DNA of 64,000 nucleotides from Hoeflea sp. (GCF_002733955.1 NZ_NVXQ01000022.1:113352-177351), one strand, 5' to 3'. Shown: positions 1-9,085, numbered from the stretch's first letter. The notes: generated by a model from the sequence alone, not told the origin. Numbers and translations are program-made.

Positions 1-622
1 CGAGATCGACGACGAGACCTTCTCGGCCGATGGCGTCGAGATCGAGATTTCAGGCGTTGCCCAGCACCCCGGCACCTCGAAGGGCGTGATGGAAAATGCC
101 ATCAAGATCGCCGCTGACATCGTCGCCAGGCTGCCCAAGCATCTCGCGCCCGAGACCACCGACGGCCGGACCGGCTTCATTCATCCCACCGACATCAGCG
201 GCTCGATGGACGCGGCCAGGCTCACCTTCATCATCCGTGATTTCGTCAATGAGGGCCTGACCGAAAAGGAAGCCCTGCTCAAGACCATCGCCGAAGATGT
301 CATGAAGGACTATCCCGGCTCGACCATGACATTCACCGTTACCGAGCAATATCGCAACATGAAAGAGGTGCTCGACCGCCACCCGGAAATCATGGCCAAT
401 CTGACCGAAGCCGTGCGCCGCGTCGGCCTCGAGCCCGTGACCAACGCCATCCGCGGCGGCACCGACGGCTCGCGCCTGTCCTTCATGGGCCTGCCCTGCC
501 CCAACATCTACACCGGCGGCCACTCCTACCACTCGCCGCTGGAATGGATCAGCGTTCAGGACATGGAGAAGTCGGTGGAAACGATTGTCGAGCTGGCCAA
601 GGTCTGGGAAGAACGGGCCTGA
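1..622 (+). CDS. pepT: Peptidase T (tripeptide aminopeptidase), C-terminal part
   Basis: This is the 3' end of a gene that begins before the window; the reading frame is open from base 2 to the TGA at 620-622. The product is a zinc-dependent M20-family exopeptidase that removes the N-terminal residue of tripeptides in the cytoplasm. Visible family signatures are the HPGTSKG segment of the dimerisation domain near the start, and the C-terminal block RGGTDGSRLSFMGLPCPNI followed by YTGGHSYHSPLEW, which carries the last metal-binding histidine. Only about the last 206 residues are present, so the N-terminal catalytic metal sites cannot be checked. The next gene lies convergent on the other strand after about 75 bases. 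Confidence 0.93.
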   Translation, partial: EIDDETFSADGVEIEISGVAQHPGTSKGVMENAIKIAADIVARLPKHLAPETTDGRTGFIHPTDISGSMDAARLTFIIRDFVNEGLTEKEALLKTIAEDVMKDYPGSTMTFTVTEQYRNMKEVLDRHPEIMANLTEAVRRVGLEPVTNAIRGGTDGSRLSFMGLPCPNIYTGGHSYHSPLEWISVQDMEKSVETIVELAKVWEERA

Positions 623-697
623 TTCCAGACCCCTGGTTCGGGCGCAAATTCCGCACCAGTCTCAGGCTTCAGCGGCGTACTCAACCGAAAGTGCAAC

Positions 698-1309
698 TCA
701 CCGTGTCCGCGCCGCCCAGACCCGCAACCTGGCGAACGCCATCAAAGTGGCGGCCACGACCAGTGCGCACAGCGCAGCCTTGGAGAAAGTCTCCATCGTG
801 CCCTCGATCAACATCGCATGCACAACGCTGCCCACCACGATCACGGCGGCCAGAAGCGTGTGAGCGCGGCGCCAGTGGCGCGGCGGCACCCGTCGGCGCA
901 GTCCGGCCAGCAGCGCTGAAGCAAAAAGGGCCCACATGGCGATTACGCCCCAGGCGGAAAACGGCGTCGGCGAGGCGAACAGCAATGCGTCGATAACGTC
1001 GGGCGGGCTGGTCACCCAGAGACCGACAACGTGGACGATCACCGCCAGCACCAGCGCGCTTCCAATCCATCGATGCACCCGCCGACCGCGCGGCCCGGAC
1101 AGGCCCGGCAACAATCCCGCCGCCAGCAGCGGCTGAAACAGCAACAGCGCCATCGCAACCACCCCGGCAAAGCCTGCCGCAATATAGACAGGATCACGCC
1201 ACGCCAGCAGCGGGCTCATTGCCGCGGCAGCGACCGGCACGGCAATAACAATCACCAGCGCCGCCCAGACCAGCATCCGGCGTAGGCGGCCTGTTCCTGC
1301 GCTGTCCAC
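698..1309 (-). CDS. Ferric reductase-like transmembrane haem protein
   Basis: A 203-residue integral membrane protein with about five or six hydrophobic helices, resembling the ferric reductase-like transmembrane domain of cytochrome-b type electron carriers such as MsrQ. Two histidine pairs with identical spacing, H79/H93 and H150/H164, lie on neighbouring helices, the usual arrangement for bis-histidine haem b ligation. No flavin or NAD(P)H domain is present, so electrons must come from elsewhere, for instance the quinone pool. The start is a GTG five bases after the stop of the upstream Tat-exported gene, so the two are almost certainly co-transcribed; an ATG at residue 12 is an alternative. 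The electron-transfer role is inferred from the family. Confidence 0.75.
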   Translation of the reverse strand: MDSAGTGRLRRMLVWAALVIVIAVPVAAAAMSPLLAWRDPVYIAAGFAGVVAMALLLFQPLLAAGLLPGLSGPRGRRVHRWIGSALVLAVIVHVVGLWVTSPPDVIDALLFASPTPFSAWGVIAMWALFASALLAGLRRRVPPRHWRRAHTLLAAVIVVGSVVHAMLIEGTMETFSKAALCALVVAATLMAFARLRVWAARTR

Positions 1310-1314
1310 CGTGG

Positions 1315-1803
1315 TCAGGCCGGTTCGAGCACGAAATCCGCGGAAAGGCTGGTGTCACTTGCACTGGCCATCACCGGCCTCAGAAACACGGTCTTGAAAC
1401 CATCGCTGTCATAGGCAAGGTGGCCGTGCGGCTGGCCGAAGGTGGGCACGATCTGCGGCATCTCGAGCCGGAATTCGCCATTGGCGTCCGTCAGCGTGGC
1501 GCCGTGGCTCCAGGGATCACGTTCATTGCCTTCGGTCGTGTGCGCCCAGATCTGGATCCGCTGGCCGCTCAGCGGCGCGCCATCCCCGGCCCGGCGCACG
1601 GTGCCCGTCATCCAGAACCCGCCGCCGCCGATCCGCTCCACGAACGGCGCGCCGGGAAGATAATTGTTGGCCCCGCCCCGCATCGAGGGTGTCGGCGCAA
1701 CCCCTTGCGCGCGCGCTGGCACGATGAGGCCGGCCGTTCCCGTCGCAACGAGTGCGCCGGTCGCAGCAAGGAATGTACGGCGGGTCGTGAGAGCTTTGGT
1801 CAT
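1315..1803 (-). CDS. Tat-exported intradiol ring-cleavage dioxygenase-like protein
   Basis: A 162-residue protein starting at the ATG at 1803, chosen because it puts a twin-arginine signal (RR at 8-9 followed by TFLAA and a hydrophobic stretch ending PARAQG) at the N-terminus. The mature part has the beta-sandwich pattern of intradiol dioxygenases: GAPLSGQRIQIW, then a DANGEF turn, then PHGHL where H126 and H128 match the HxH iron ligands. The two tyrosine ligands of true catechol or protocatechuate dioxygenases are not evident at their expected places; a phenylalanine sits where the second would lie. It is also shorter than catabolic enzymes. It may be a periplasmic metal-binding or redox protein served by the haem protein encoded just downstream. 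No aromatic degradation genes are nearby. Confidence 0.7.
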   Translation of the reverse strand: MTKALTTRRTFLAATGALVATGTAGLIVPARAQGVAPTPSMRGGANNYLPGAPFVERIGGGGFWMTGTVRRAGDGAPLSGQRIQIWAHTTEGNERDPWSHGATLTDANGEFRLEMPQIVPTFGQPHGHLAYDSDGFKTVFLRPVMASASDTSLSADFVLEPA

Positions 1804-2047
1804 CTGACTTGTCCTGTCGGGTGTCTTGTCCTGTCGGGCGATTGTTTGACGGCCGGCAAGGCGGCCTGATCGCGGCTCCTGCACGAGTATAGCGCGGTTT
1901 GGGGCGATCCCAAGGCTGCCACGGAGGGCTGCCCGGCAAACCCTCTTCACGGTTTCGTGAGCCAAGTTGCGGTTTTGCGCATTGATGTCTTGAGGAACGA
2001 TTGGTCTAGGACCGGCGTTGGAGCCTCTGTGATCAGGGAGTTGACCT

Positions 2048-2683
2048 ATGCCCAATGAACCAGCGCTGCCGCAGACCAGTCATAGGCCCTCTTTCATGAT
2101 GGCCCTTGCCACCTATGCGATCGCTGGCTGTGTCATTTTCGGTCTCTCGATCCTGATTGCGGACTTCGCGGTCCCCGATCACGACTGGATCGCCGATACG
2201 ATCAGCGACCTTGCAGCCGGAAAATATGAGTTCATCGTCGATATCGGCATCTATGCCTTTTCCGGGTCGCTGATCTCGATTGCCTTGCTGGCCGCCCACG
2301 ATCACCTGGGCGGATTGCGCTGGAGCCTGGGATCAGTCGGTTTCGCCGTGCTCGGGCTGATCGTGTTTCTCGTCGGCGCGCGCAACGAATATGGCGACAA
2401 TGACCACGACGGATGGGTTATTCACATTTATCTCGTCTACGCACTTGGCCTGCTGGTTGCAGCGTTGCCCTGGGCCATGTCGAAAGGCGCAAAACGCATC
2501 AACCGCAATCTTGGCCGCCTTCTTGTTGCGCTGTCGGTTTTGTGGTCCCTGTCCGCTCCGGTGTTCTTTTTCCTGCCGACCGCCATAGACGGTCTTTACG
2601 AGCGCTATCTGGGCCTTGTCTCGTTTTGCATTGTCGCTGCGATGGCGTGGCTCTTCATCGGCCGCGCACGCAGCCTGCGCTGA
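2048..2683 (+). CDS. DUF998 family membrane protein
   Basis: A 211-residue protein with about six predicted membrane helices and the DUF998 hallmark after the first helix, a short loop reading DHDWIADTISDLAAGKYEF. Further acidic and histidine residues (GARNEYGDNDHDG) lie in a loop between helices three and four. The function of the family is unknown. The gene stands alone: it is divergent from the dioxygenase-like gene on its left and runs convergently towards the HerA-type ATPase gene, whose end is 17 bases away. No terminator hairpin is obvious in the short gap. Confidence 0.75.
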   Translation: MPNEPALPQTSHRPSFMMALATYAIAGCVIFGLSILIADFAVPDHDWIADTISDLAAGKYEFIVDIGIYAFSGSLISIALLAAHDHLGGLRWSLGSVGFAVLGLIVFLVGARNEYGDNDHDGWVIHIYLVYALGLLVAALPWAMSKGAKRINRNLGRLLVALSVLWSLSAPVFFFLPTAIDGLYERYLGLVSFCIVAAMAWLFIGRARSLR

Positions 2684-2700
2684 TCGAGAAAGCCTCGGGC

Positions 2701-4209
2701 TTACTCCGCCGCTTCCGCGCTCCCGGCATCCTCGTCCGGCGCATCCGCTGCTCCCGGTGCGGTTTCCGCCTGCAATTCGGGAATGCCGACAATGCGTTTG
2801 CCCGACAGGTCGGCATGGACGATGATCAATTCCTGCTCTTCGAAATAGCCCAGGAGCCGCCGCGCCCGACGCGCCGAATGGGTGCCGTAGGCGCGCGCGA
2901 TGCGGGCGTCGGACGGGCACGGCTCGCCACGGATCGCCGCAGTAGCGAGCATCAGGAACACGCCCTGCAGATCCTCCGAAACCATCGCCGACAGCCTCAG
3001 CGCCGTCGCCCAGGCTTCGCTTGCAGCAGTCTCGGCGTCCACGCCGGATCGGGCGATGGCGACACGGCGGCGGAATTCAGCCAGCGGCATCGGCGAGCCG
3101 GAGACCCGGCGCATCCTCAGCCGCACCAGGAAATCCTGGTACAGAGCGGAATCCGTCCGGTAGCCGGATTCCGGATCGGCCAGGATTTCAGCAAGCACCG
3201 AGGAAACCCGTTCCTCGCGTTCTTCCGCTCCCATCGCAGGCTGAGCCCCCTCGCCACCGGCGCGCGAGATCGGCTGGTCACTGAGCGGCGTGGCGCGCGA
3301 CAATTCCGCCAGGATATCGGTGGTGGGCCGCGGGGCCGGGCGCGCCCGGCGCGGGGCCAGCTGACGGGTCAGCTCTTCCGGGTCCGGGGTGAAGATCAGA
3401 TCTTCGACATCTTCGACGGTTTCGGGCATCGGCATCAGCTTCGGGCTGGAAGACCGCGCCTGGGTCTCCACCGCGCCAATGGCAATTGGCAATGGGCGAC
3501 GGGACAAGGCTGGCCCGAGACCGACGAAATTGCCGCGCTGCAGGTCGCGGAACATCTCCGCCTGGCGCCGGTCCATACCCAGGAGGTCCGCCGCGCGGGC
3601 CATGTCGATGTCGAGAAATGTCCGTCCCATGAGAAAGTTCGAGGCTTCCGCGGCCACGTTCTTGGCAAGCTTCGCCAGTCGCTGCGTGGCGATCACGCCC
3701 GCAAGTCCGCGCTTGCGACCGCGGCACATCAGGTTGGTCATCGCGCCCAGCGACATCTTGCGCGCGTCCTCGGAGACGTCACCGCCCACGGCCGGCGCGA
3801 ACATCTGCGCCTCGTCGACCACCACCAGCACCGGATACCAGAACTCGTGATCGGCATCGAACATGGCATTCAGAAACACCGCCGCCGCGCGCATCTGTTG
3901 CTCGACGTCGAGCCCTTCCAGCGACAGCACGCAGGACACCCGGTGCCGCCGGATCCGGCTGGCGATGCCGGCAAGCTCGCCTTCGCTGCGCTCGCCCTCG
4001 ACAACCAGGTGGCCGTATTTCTCCGAAAGCGTGACGAAATCACCCTCCGGGTCGATGATCACCTGCTGCACCCATTGCGCCGATTGCTCCAGCAGACGCC
4101 TGAGCAGATGCGACTTGCCGGACCCGGAATTGCCCTGCACGAGAAGACGGGTTGCCAGCAGTTCCTCGATGTCAAGCGTGGCCGGCTGTCCGCCAGACAA
4201 GCTTCCCAT
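2701..4209 (-). CDS. HerA-type (DUF87) P-loop ATPase
   Basis: A 502-residue cytoplasmic ATPase of the HerA/FtsK clade. The start at the ATG at 4209 gives MGSLSGGQPATLDIEELLATR, directly before the Walker A motif GNSGSGKSH (about residues 29-37). A Walker B-like segment VLVVVDEAQMF lies near residue 137, followed by CRGRKRGLAGVIATQR, typical of the sensor/arginine region of these helicase-like translocases. The middle is a charged, proline-rich linker and the C-terminal third is a helical domain with a winged-helix-like SDARIARAYGTHSARRARRLLGYFEEQEL stretch, split here only for description. HerA partners in DNA end resection (NurA) are not nearby. The DNA-translocating activity is inferred; substrate and role are unknown. 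Confidence 0.75.
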   Translation of the reverse strand: MGSLSGGQPATLDIEELLATRLLVQGNSGSGKSHLLRRLLEQSAQWVQQVIIDPEGDFVTLSEKYGHLVVEGERSEGELAGIASRIRRHRVSCVLSLEGLDVEQQMRAAAVFLNAMFDADHEFWYPVLVVVDEAQMFAPAVGGDVSEDARKMSLGAMTNLMCRGRKRGLAGVIATQRLAKLAKNVAAEASNFLMGRTFLDIDMARAADLLGMDRRQAEMFRDLQRGNFVGLGPALSRRPLPIAIGAVETQARSSSPKLMPMPETVEDVEDLIFTPDPEELTRQLAPRRARPAPRPTTDILAELSRATPLSDQPISRAGGEGAQPAMGAEEREERVSSVLAEILADPESGYRTDSALYQDFLVRLRMRRVSGSPMPLAEFRRRVAIARSGVDAETAASEAWATALRLSAMVSEDLQGVFLMLATAAIRGEPCPSDARIARAYGTHSARRARRLLGYFEEQELIIVHADLSGKRIVGIPELQAETAPGAADAPDEDAGSAEAAE

Positions 4210-4372
4210 GTCAATTCCGACCTGCAAAGTACCCTTACTCCGTAAACCTGACGCGTGACCCGGCTTGAGTCTCTGGTGAATTCGCCAAAGCACCGTTTAT
4301 CAGATTTCTCCGTCCCTGCAGGCGGCCAACGCAGAAATACACAGGAATTCGCCCACCCGCCCTGCGCCGGGG

Positions 4373-4624
4373 TCATGAAAAAAACCAGCGGCTGGCCTCG
4401 CGCCGCGCCTGGATCCGGGTCACACCGATATCGGCCAGCAACCTCGCGTCAAGTGCCGCCAGATGACGGCGCTGCCGCAACCGGTCATCCCAGCGGCAGT
4501 AGGCCCGCCAGCATTGCGCTGCAAGCCGTGCAATGAATCGCTCCGCTCTTGCCGTTTCCGGTCCGCCGCTGATGCGGGTTTGCTTGTCCAGGGACACATT
4601 GCCGGTGATGGATGGATTGCTCAT
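4373..4624 (-). CDS. DUF1127 domain small protein
   Basis: An 83-residue basic protein beginning at the ATG at 4624, behind a strong ribosome binding site (AGGAGG, five bases upstream). The C-terminal half is the DUF1127 motif, recognisable as RRHLAALDARLLADIGVTR followed by two basic residues and WF near the end. Small rhizobial DUF1127 proteins are arginine-rich, probably bind RNA, and have been tied to phosphate, carbon and stress responses; this one is longer than the 45-50 residue type because of an N-terminal extension. It is divergent from the ArsR-family regulator gene, with 115 bases between the start codons, so shared control is possible but not shown. Confidence 0.8.
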   Translation of the reverse strand: MSNPSITGNVSLDKQTRISGGPETARAERFIARLAAQCWRAYCRWDDRLRQRRHLAALDARLLADIGVTRIQARREASRWFFS

Positions 4625-4739
4625 GATGGCCTCCTGTTGGGATGAGCCTCGTTTTCGCACGCCCTGTGGCCGCAATGCTTCGGCCGTGACCGAAGCATTG
4701 ACTGGTGACCTGATCCCGGTCTGCCGCTACACTTGGCGC

Positions 4740-5477
4740 ATGAGCACTGAGACCGTCACCGCCCCGGCAAACGCCAACACGATTTCCGCCGTCGCCGCGC
4801 TGATGGGCGATCCGGCGCGCACCAACATCCTGTTTGCGCTGATGAGCGGCAAAGCACTGACGGCTACCGAACTTGGCTATCATGCCGGCGTCAGCGCCCC
4901 CACAGCCAGCGGGCACCTGGCCAAATTGCTCGATGGCCAGCTGATTACTCTCGAAAAACAGGGGCGCCACCGCTATTACCGGTTGGCCTCCCCTGCCGTT
5001 GCCGAAACGCTGGAAGGCCTCACGACGCTTGCTGCCAGCGGCCCCAAACCTCTCCGCCCAACCGGGCCGAAAGATGCAGCGATGCGCCAGGCCCGCACCT
5101 GTTACGATCACATGGCCGGCCGGCTGGCGGTCGCCATCACCGATGCTCTTACGGCCCAAAACCTGATTGTGGTTGAAGACCGCTCGGGCATGATTACCGA
5201 CGAGGGCCGGCGGTTCTTTTCCGATTTCGGCATCGATCTGGAAAAACGGCCCGGATCCGCGCGGCCGCTTTGCCGCACCTGTCTCGACTGGAGCGAGCGG
5301 CGCATGCATCTGGGCGGCCGGCTAGGTGCTGCGCTGCTGACACGGTCACTCGAGCTCCATTGGGTCCGCTCCGTCAACGGCACCCGCTCCTTGACGATCA
5401 CCCGCGATGGCGAACGCGGCTTTCACGACCAGTTTGGAATAGCCATCGAGAGCTTGATGGTTCAGCGCAAGGCATAA
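4740..5477 (+). CDS. ArsR-family winged-helix regulator with C-terminal CxxC domain
   Basis: A 245-residue transcription factor starting at the ATG at 4740. Residues about 15-90 form the ArsR winged helix (MGDPARTNILFALM, then the recognition helix SAPTASGHLAKL, then the wing GRHRYYRL). The C-terminal half is longer than in classic ArsR repressors and carries a CRTC motif followed by LDWSERRMHLGGRLGAALL, a pattern seen in a subgroup of unknown ligand. The CxxC pair could bind metal or respond to oxidation, but classic ArsR metal sites are not evident. The gene is divergent from the DUF1127 gene; its last 16 bases overlap the end of the convergent acetyltransferase gene. Confidence 0.8.
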   Translation: MSTETVTAPANANTISAVAALMGDPARTNILFALMSGKALTATELGYHAGVSAPTASGHLAKLLDGQLITLEKQGRHRYYRLASPAVAETLEGLTTLAASGPKPLRPTGPKDAAMRQARTCYDHMAGRLAVAITDALTAQNLIVVEDRSGMITDEGRRFFSDFGIDLEKRPGSARPLCRTCLDWSERRMHLGGRLGAALLTRSLELHWVRSVNGTRSLTITRDGERGFHDQFGIAIESLMVQRKA

Positions 5478-5986
5478 CGCCTGGACACGCGATCTACCGG
5501 CGTTCCATCGCGCAAGGCCACACCGACCGCAACACTGTAATCGGTAAATCCGAGTTTCGCGTAATAGGCCAGTCCGCCCGCATTGTCGGCGCGAATGGTA
5601 GCGTTGATCATCGTGAACCCGGCCCTGCTTGCAAAATCGCGCGTCACCGGAAACAGCGCCGATCCAACCCCGCCAATCCGCGGCCTGCGGGTAAATGTTG
5701 CGATATCAACCCAGCCATCGGGCAGATCGCCGTATGTCGCCAGCGCCTGAAAACCGGCAATGGAGGTATCGGGCAGCACAGCCACATGGCAGGCCACGCA
5801 GTCCGGGCCGGAGAGGAACCAGAGCGTAAATTCCGTTTCCGTCAGTTCGTCCTCGATTGCCGTTGTCCCGCCTTCGCGCACGATCCCGTTCAAAAGCGCG
5901 CGCAGTTCACCCGCGTCGGCGTCAGTCGCCTGGCGGATCGTCAGTGTCACCGGAGCTGGCCGGTCTGATGTTGGCGGTGCGGGCAT
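5462..5986 (-). CDS. GNAT family N-acetyltransferase
   Basis: A 174-residue GNAT-fold acyltransferase. The N-terminal TIRQATDADAGELRALLN is the typical first strand and helix; TFTRRPRIGGVGSALF matches motif A for acetyl-CoA pyrophosphate binding, although the usual RxxGxG is relaxed; NATIRADNAGGLAYYAKLGF is the C-terminal motif B with the catalytic-site tyrosine region. The substrate cannot be told from sequence. The ATG at 5986 lies seven bases downstream of the murI stop, so the gene is probably the last member of a trmJ-murI-GNAT transcript. Its 3' end overlaps the convergent ArsR gene by 16 bases. Confidence 0.85.
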   Translation of the reverse strand: MPAPPTSDRPAPVTLTIRQATDADAGELRALLNGIVREGGTTAIEDELTETEFTLWFLSGPDCVACHVAVLPDTSIAGFQALATYGDLPDGWVDIATFTRRPRIGGVGSALFPVTRDFASRAGFTMINATIRADNAGGLAYYAKLGFTDYSVAVGVALRDGTPVDRVSRRYALR

Positions 5987-5993
5987 GGAAAAT

Positions 5994-6791
5994 CTAAGCC
6001 CCGCCGGCCGTCAGCCCGAAGCCGTGCATCAGCCGCTGCGCGCTGTAATCCGGATTGCCCGAGGTGAACACCACCCTGTCGCGCGCATCGGGCAGCGCGT
6101 CGCCGCCGGGCAAGGTGTCGACGATTGCCAGCGCCCGCCGCGCGATGGCTTCGGCCGGGTCGATCCAGTCCACCGGCCACGGCGCCATCTTGCGCATGCG
6201 GTTGACGAGAAACGGAAAATGCGTACAGGCCAGCACCACGATGTCGGTCTGCCGGCCGTCGTGGCTGACAAAGCACGGATCGATCTCGGCCTTCACCGCC
6301 GCCTCGTCGACAAAACCTTTTCGCATATATGTTTCGGCGAGTGCCGCAAGGTTTTCCGATCCGACCAGACGCACATGCACCTTGTCGGCATAATCGCGGA
6401 TCAGGTCGCGGGTATATTGCCGCTTCACCGTGCCAGGCGTCGCCAGCACCGAGACCAGACCGGATTTTGTCCGCTCGGCGGCGGGCTTGATCGCCGGCAC
6501 CGTGCCGACGAAAGGCAGATCGGGAAAGGCCTCACGCAAGGCCGGCATGACGATGGTCGAGGCGGTGTTGCAGGCAATCAGCGCCAGCGCCGGATTGTAA
6601 TTCTCGATCAGGCCGCCAAACAGCGCGACAATGCGATCGTTGAGCGCGCCCTCTTCCCAGGCGCCATAGGGAAAGCCGGCATCATCGGCGACATAGACAA
6701 AGCGCCGCCCGGGCATGATCACCCGCGCCTCGCGCAAAACGCTCAAGCCACCAATACCGCTGTCGAACACCAGAACCGGCTGTTCGCTCAT
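5994..6791 (-). CDS. murI: Glutamate racemase
   Basis: A 265-residue cofactor-independent racemase that makes D-glutamate for peptidoglycan. The N-terminal [11 protein letters not shown] with D10 and S11 is the substrate-binding loop, and the two catalytic cysteines are in ACNTAST (C74) and ACTHFPF (C189). Length is normal for the family. The ATG start overlaps the stop of the upstream trmJ gene by four bases (ATGA), which indicates translational coupling. The pairing with an RNA methyltransferase gene is common in rhizobial genomes. Confidence 0.95.
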   Translation of the reverse strand: MSEQPVLVFDSGIGGLSVLREARVIMPGRRFVYVADDAGFPYGAWEEGALNDRIVALFGGLIENYNPALALIACNTASTIVMPALREAFPDLPFVGTVPAIKPAAERTKSGLVSVLATPGTVKRQYTRDLIRDYADKVHVRLVGSENLAALAETYMRKGFVDEAAVKAEIDPCFVSHDGRQTDIVVLACTHFPFLVNRMRKMAPWPVDWIDPAEAIARRALAIVDTLPGGDALPDARDRVVFTSGNPDYSAQRLMHGFGLTAGGA

Positions 6792-7609
6792 TCGCCGTCT
6801 CCCGTGTCCCAGTTCCCCTCCGAGGGGTCGGAAGGCCTGCGCTGTCCGGACCGACTAAACTTGTCAAATGAGGCAAAAAGACCGCGCAGCACCGCGATTT
6901 CATCGGTCGAAAAGCCCGGACGGGTCAACACCGCGCGCAAATTGTCGATCGCCTTCATCTTCTTGGTCTCGGAGCGGAAATAGCCCCGCGCCTCGAGACC
7001 TTCCTCGATCTGGGCGAACAAGCCATGCAGATCGGCCTTTTCTGCCGGCACCACGTCGGGGCTGTCAAAGGCCGTCTCGTGCGGATGCGAAAGCCCCGAT
7101 TTCATCCATTCATAAGACATCAGCAGCACGGCCTGGGCGATGTTGAGCGAGGCATAGGCGGGATTGACCGGGAATGTGACGATCTCGTCGGCAAGCCCCA
7201 CCTCCCAGTTGCGCAGGCCGATGCGCTCTCGCCCGAACAGGATGCCGGTCTTTTCGCCCGTGTTCTCGCGGCCACGCAGGATCTCGCCCGCTTCCACCGG
7301 GCCGCGCACCGGCTTGTGCCCGTCGCGCGGCCGTGCCGTGGTGGCATAGACAAAATTGAGATCGGCAACGGCTGCTTCCAGCGTGTCAAACACCACGGCA
7401 GCGGCGATCACGTGGTCGGCCTTGGCTGCGGCGCTGACCGCCTTGTCATTGGGCCAGCCATCGCGCGGATTGACGATCCTGAGATTGGAGAGGCCGAAAT
7501 TGGCCATGGCGCGCGCCACCATGCCGATGTTTTCGCCCAGTTGCGGCTCCACCAGAATGATTGCCGGCCCGCCGGTCATCAGTTCGCGATTTCTGTCTGT
7601 TCCGGCCAC
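6788..7609 (-). CDS. trmJ: tRNA (cytidine/uridine-32-2'-O)-methyltransferase TrmJ-like
   Basis: A 273-residue SPOUT-class methyltransferase. The N-terminus [19 protein letters not shown] is the TrmH/TrmJ RNA-binding start, and the C-terminal knot motifs are present as [11 protein letters not shown] and [16 protein letters not shown], the latter forming the S-adenosylmethionine loop. TrmJ methylates the ribose of position 32 of tRNA. I chose the GTG at 7609 (reading [10 protein letters not shown]) because it has a GGGGA ribosome binding site about eight bases upstream and fits homologue N-termini as I recall them; an ATG at 7579 is an alternative. The stop overlaps murI by four bases. Confidence 0.88.
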   Translation of the reverse strand: MAGTDRNRELMTGGPAIILVEPQLGENIGMVARAMANFGLSNLRIVNPRDGWPNDKAVSAAAKADHVIAAAVVFDTLEAAVADLNFVYATTARPRDGHKPVRGPVEAGEILRGRENTGEKTGILFGRERIGLRNWEVGLADEIVTFPVNPAYASLNIAQAVLLMSYEWMKSGLSHPHETAFDSPDVVPAEKADLHGLFAQIEEGLEARGYFRSETKKMKAIDNLRAVLTRPGFSTDEIAVLRGLFASFDKFSRSGQRRPSDPSEGNWDTGDGE

Positions 7610-7735
7610 GTGTTCATTCCCCGGCGCAGCGGCCAGCGCGTTGGTACAATCAGGTTGCGCGCATCAGCCAAGGCGACCCGTTTCTGTCAGGCCGACACCA
7701 CTACTGCCGCCTTGGCGCACAATCAAGACAAGCCG

Positions 7736-9007
7736 TTACTCCACGGCGCTGAACACCAGCGAGGCATTCACTCCGCCAAAGCCGAAGGCGTTGGAGAGTA
7801 CATGGCCGAGTTTCTTTTCGCGCGGCGTGTTCGGCACCAGGTCGAACCGGGCCGCAGCCTCGTCAGGCGTGTCCAGATTGATCGTCGCCGGCATGAGGCC
7901 GTCGCGCAAGGCCAGCACCGAGAACACCGCCTCGATGGCGCCGGCAGCCCCCATCAGATGTCCGGTGGCGGATTTGGTTGCCGAGACAGACAGGTCCTGC
8001 CCCCTCCCCGCAAACACATGACTGATAGCGGCAATCTCCGCCGCGTCGCCGACCCCGGTCGAAGTCGAATGGGCATTGATGTAATCGATGTCGGCAGGTG
8101 CGAGACCTGCCATTTTCAGCGCGTTGCGCATTGCCTTTTGCGCGCCGACACCGTCCGGGTGGCCTGCGGTCAGGTGATAGGCGTCAGCCGAGGTGCCATA
8201 GCCCGACAGGATTGCCAGCGGCGTCGCGCCGCGCGCAGTGGCGTGGCTCAGCCGCTCGATCACCAGCACGGCGGCCCCTTCCGACAGCACGAAACCGGCA
8301 CGTGACTGGTCGAACGGCCGCGAAGCCCTCGCCGGGTCATCATTGTAGGCAGTGCACAGCGCCCGTGCCGCCGCAAATCCGCCGATCGAGATCGGATCGA
8401 CTGACCCTTCGGCCCCGCCGCACACCACCACATCGGCCTCGCCGGTCTGGATCAACCGCATACCATCACCGATGGCCTGGGCCGAGGCCGCGCATGCCGT
8501 TACCGGTGCTCCGATAGGGCCGGTGAATCCCTCCCGGATCGAGATCCAGCCGGCGGCCAGGTTGGGCAGAAACGCCGGTACGGTGAAAGGCGACAGCCGT
8601 TTGGGACCTTTCTCCAGGATTGTCTGCGCGGTCTGCGCCATCAGCGGCGACCCGCCGACACCGGTGCCGATCACCGTTGCCGTAGCGTCCCGCTCTTCTT
8701 CCGTGTCAGGCTTCCATCCCGCCTGGGCCAAAGCCTGCGCTGCCGCCGCAAGCCCGTACTGGATGAACCAGTCCATCTTCTTGATGTCCTTGGCCTCGAT
8801 CCAGTCCTGCGGATCAAACCCGTCGACATCATCGGCTTTTGACGGAACCAGCCCGGCAATGGTGCTGCCATAGGCGCTGACATCGAAACGGGTGTTGGCA
8901 ACCACGCCGCTTTGCCCGGCAAGCAGCCGCGACCAGACTGGCTCGACGCCCACGCCAAGCGGGCTGACGACACCCATTCCCGTCACTACGATCGGATCCA
9001 AAACCAT
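7736..9007 (-). CDS. fabF: Beta-ketoacyl-ACP synthase, FabF (KAS II) type
   Basis: A 423-residue condensing enzyme of fatty acid synthesis with the full Cys-His-His triad: C172 in VTACAASAQ, H313 in NAHSTSTG and H350 in SATGHLMGAAG. The early MGVVSPLG and the C-terminal SNAFGFGGVNASL are standard. It adds malonyl units to acyl-ACP in the cytoplasm. It is not next to acpP, fabD or fabG, so it may be a secondary, conditionally used synthase; very-long-chain acpXL clusters are not visible here. A perfect 12-base palindrome, GTGTATATACAC, lies 30 bases upstream of its ATG, and a MarR regulator gene is immediately upstream on the same strand, which suggests dedicated control. Confidence 0.93.
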   Translation of the reverse strand: MVLDPIVVTGMGVVSPLGVGVEPVWSRLLAGQSGVVANTRFDVSAYGSTIAGLVPSKADDVDGFDPQDWIEAKDIKKMDWFIQYGLAAAAQALAQAGWKPDTEEERDATATVIGTGVGGSPLMAQTAQTILEKGPKRLSPFTVPAFLPNLAAGWISIREGFTGPIGAPVTACAASAQAIGDGMRLIQTGEADVVVCGGAEGSVDPISIGGFAAARALCTAYNDDPARASRPFDQSRAGFVLSEGAAVLVIERLSHATARGATPLAILSGYGTSADAYHLTAGHPDGVGAQKAMRNALKMAGLAPADIDYINAHSTSTGVGDAAEIAAISHVFAGRGQDLSVSATKSATGHLMGAAGAIEAVFSVLALRDGLMPATINLDTPDEAAARFDLVPNTPREKKLGHVLSNAFGFGGVNASLVFSAVE

Positions 9008-9036
9008 ATCTTTTGCCTTTTGTTGCTACTACACTG

Positions 9037-9048
9037 GTGTATATACAC
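9037..9048. promoter_or_regulatory. Palindromic operator-like site upstream of fabF
   Basis: GTGTATATACAC, a perfect 12-base palindrome, lies 29 bases before the fabF start codon and after the end of the marR-type gene. A third overlapping half-site, TACAC, precedes it (9030-9034), making a TACAC-N2-GTGTA-N2-TACAC array. The same GTGTA-N2-TACAC pattern recurs upstream of the regulator gene at 9517-9528. The MarR protein is the natural candidate ligand; that link is inference. Confidence 0.6.
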
Positions 9049-9085
9049 TATTGAAGTCGAAAATCGGGCGCCTCCGGACCAGATC

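Noticed and set aside
2413..4245. 610-codon plus-strand open frame opposite the HerA-type ATPase gene.
   Set aside because: The ATPase motifs are on the minus strand; this frame is a G+C-driven shadow and also runs through the end of the DUF998 gene.
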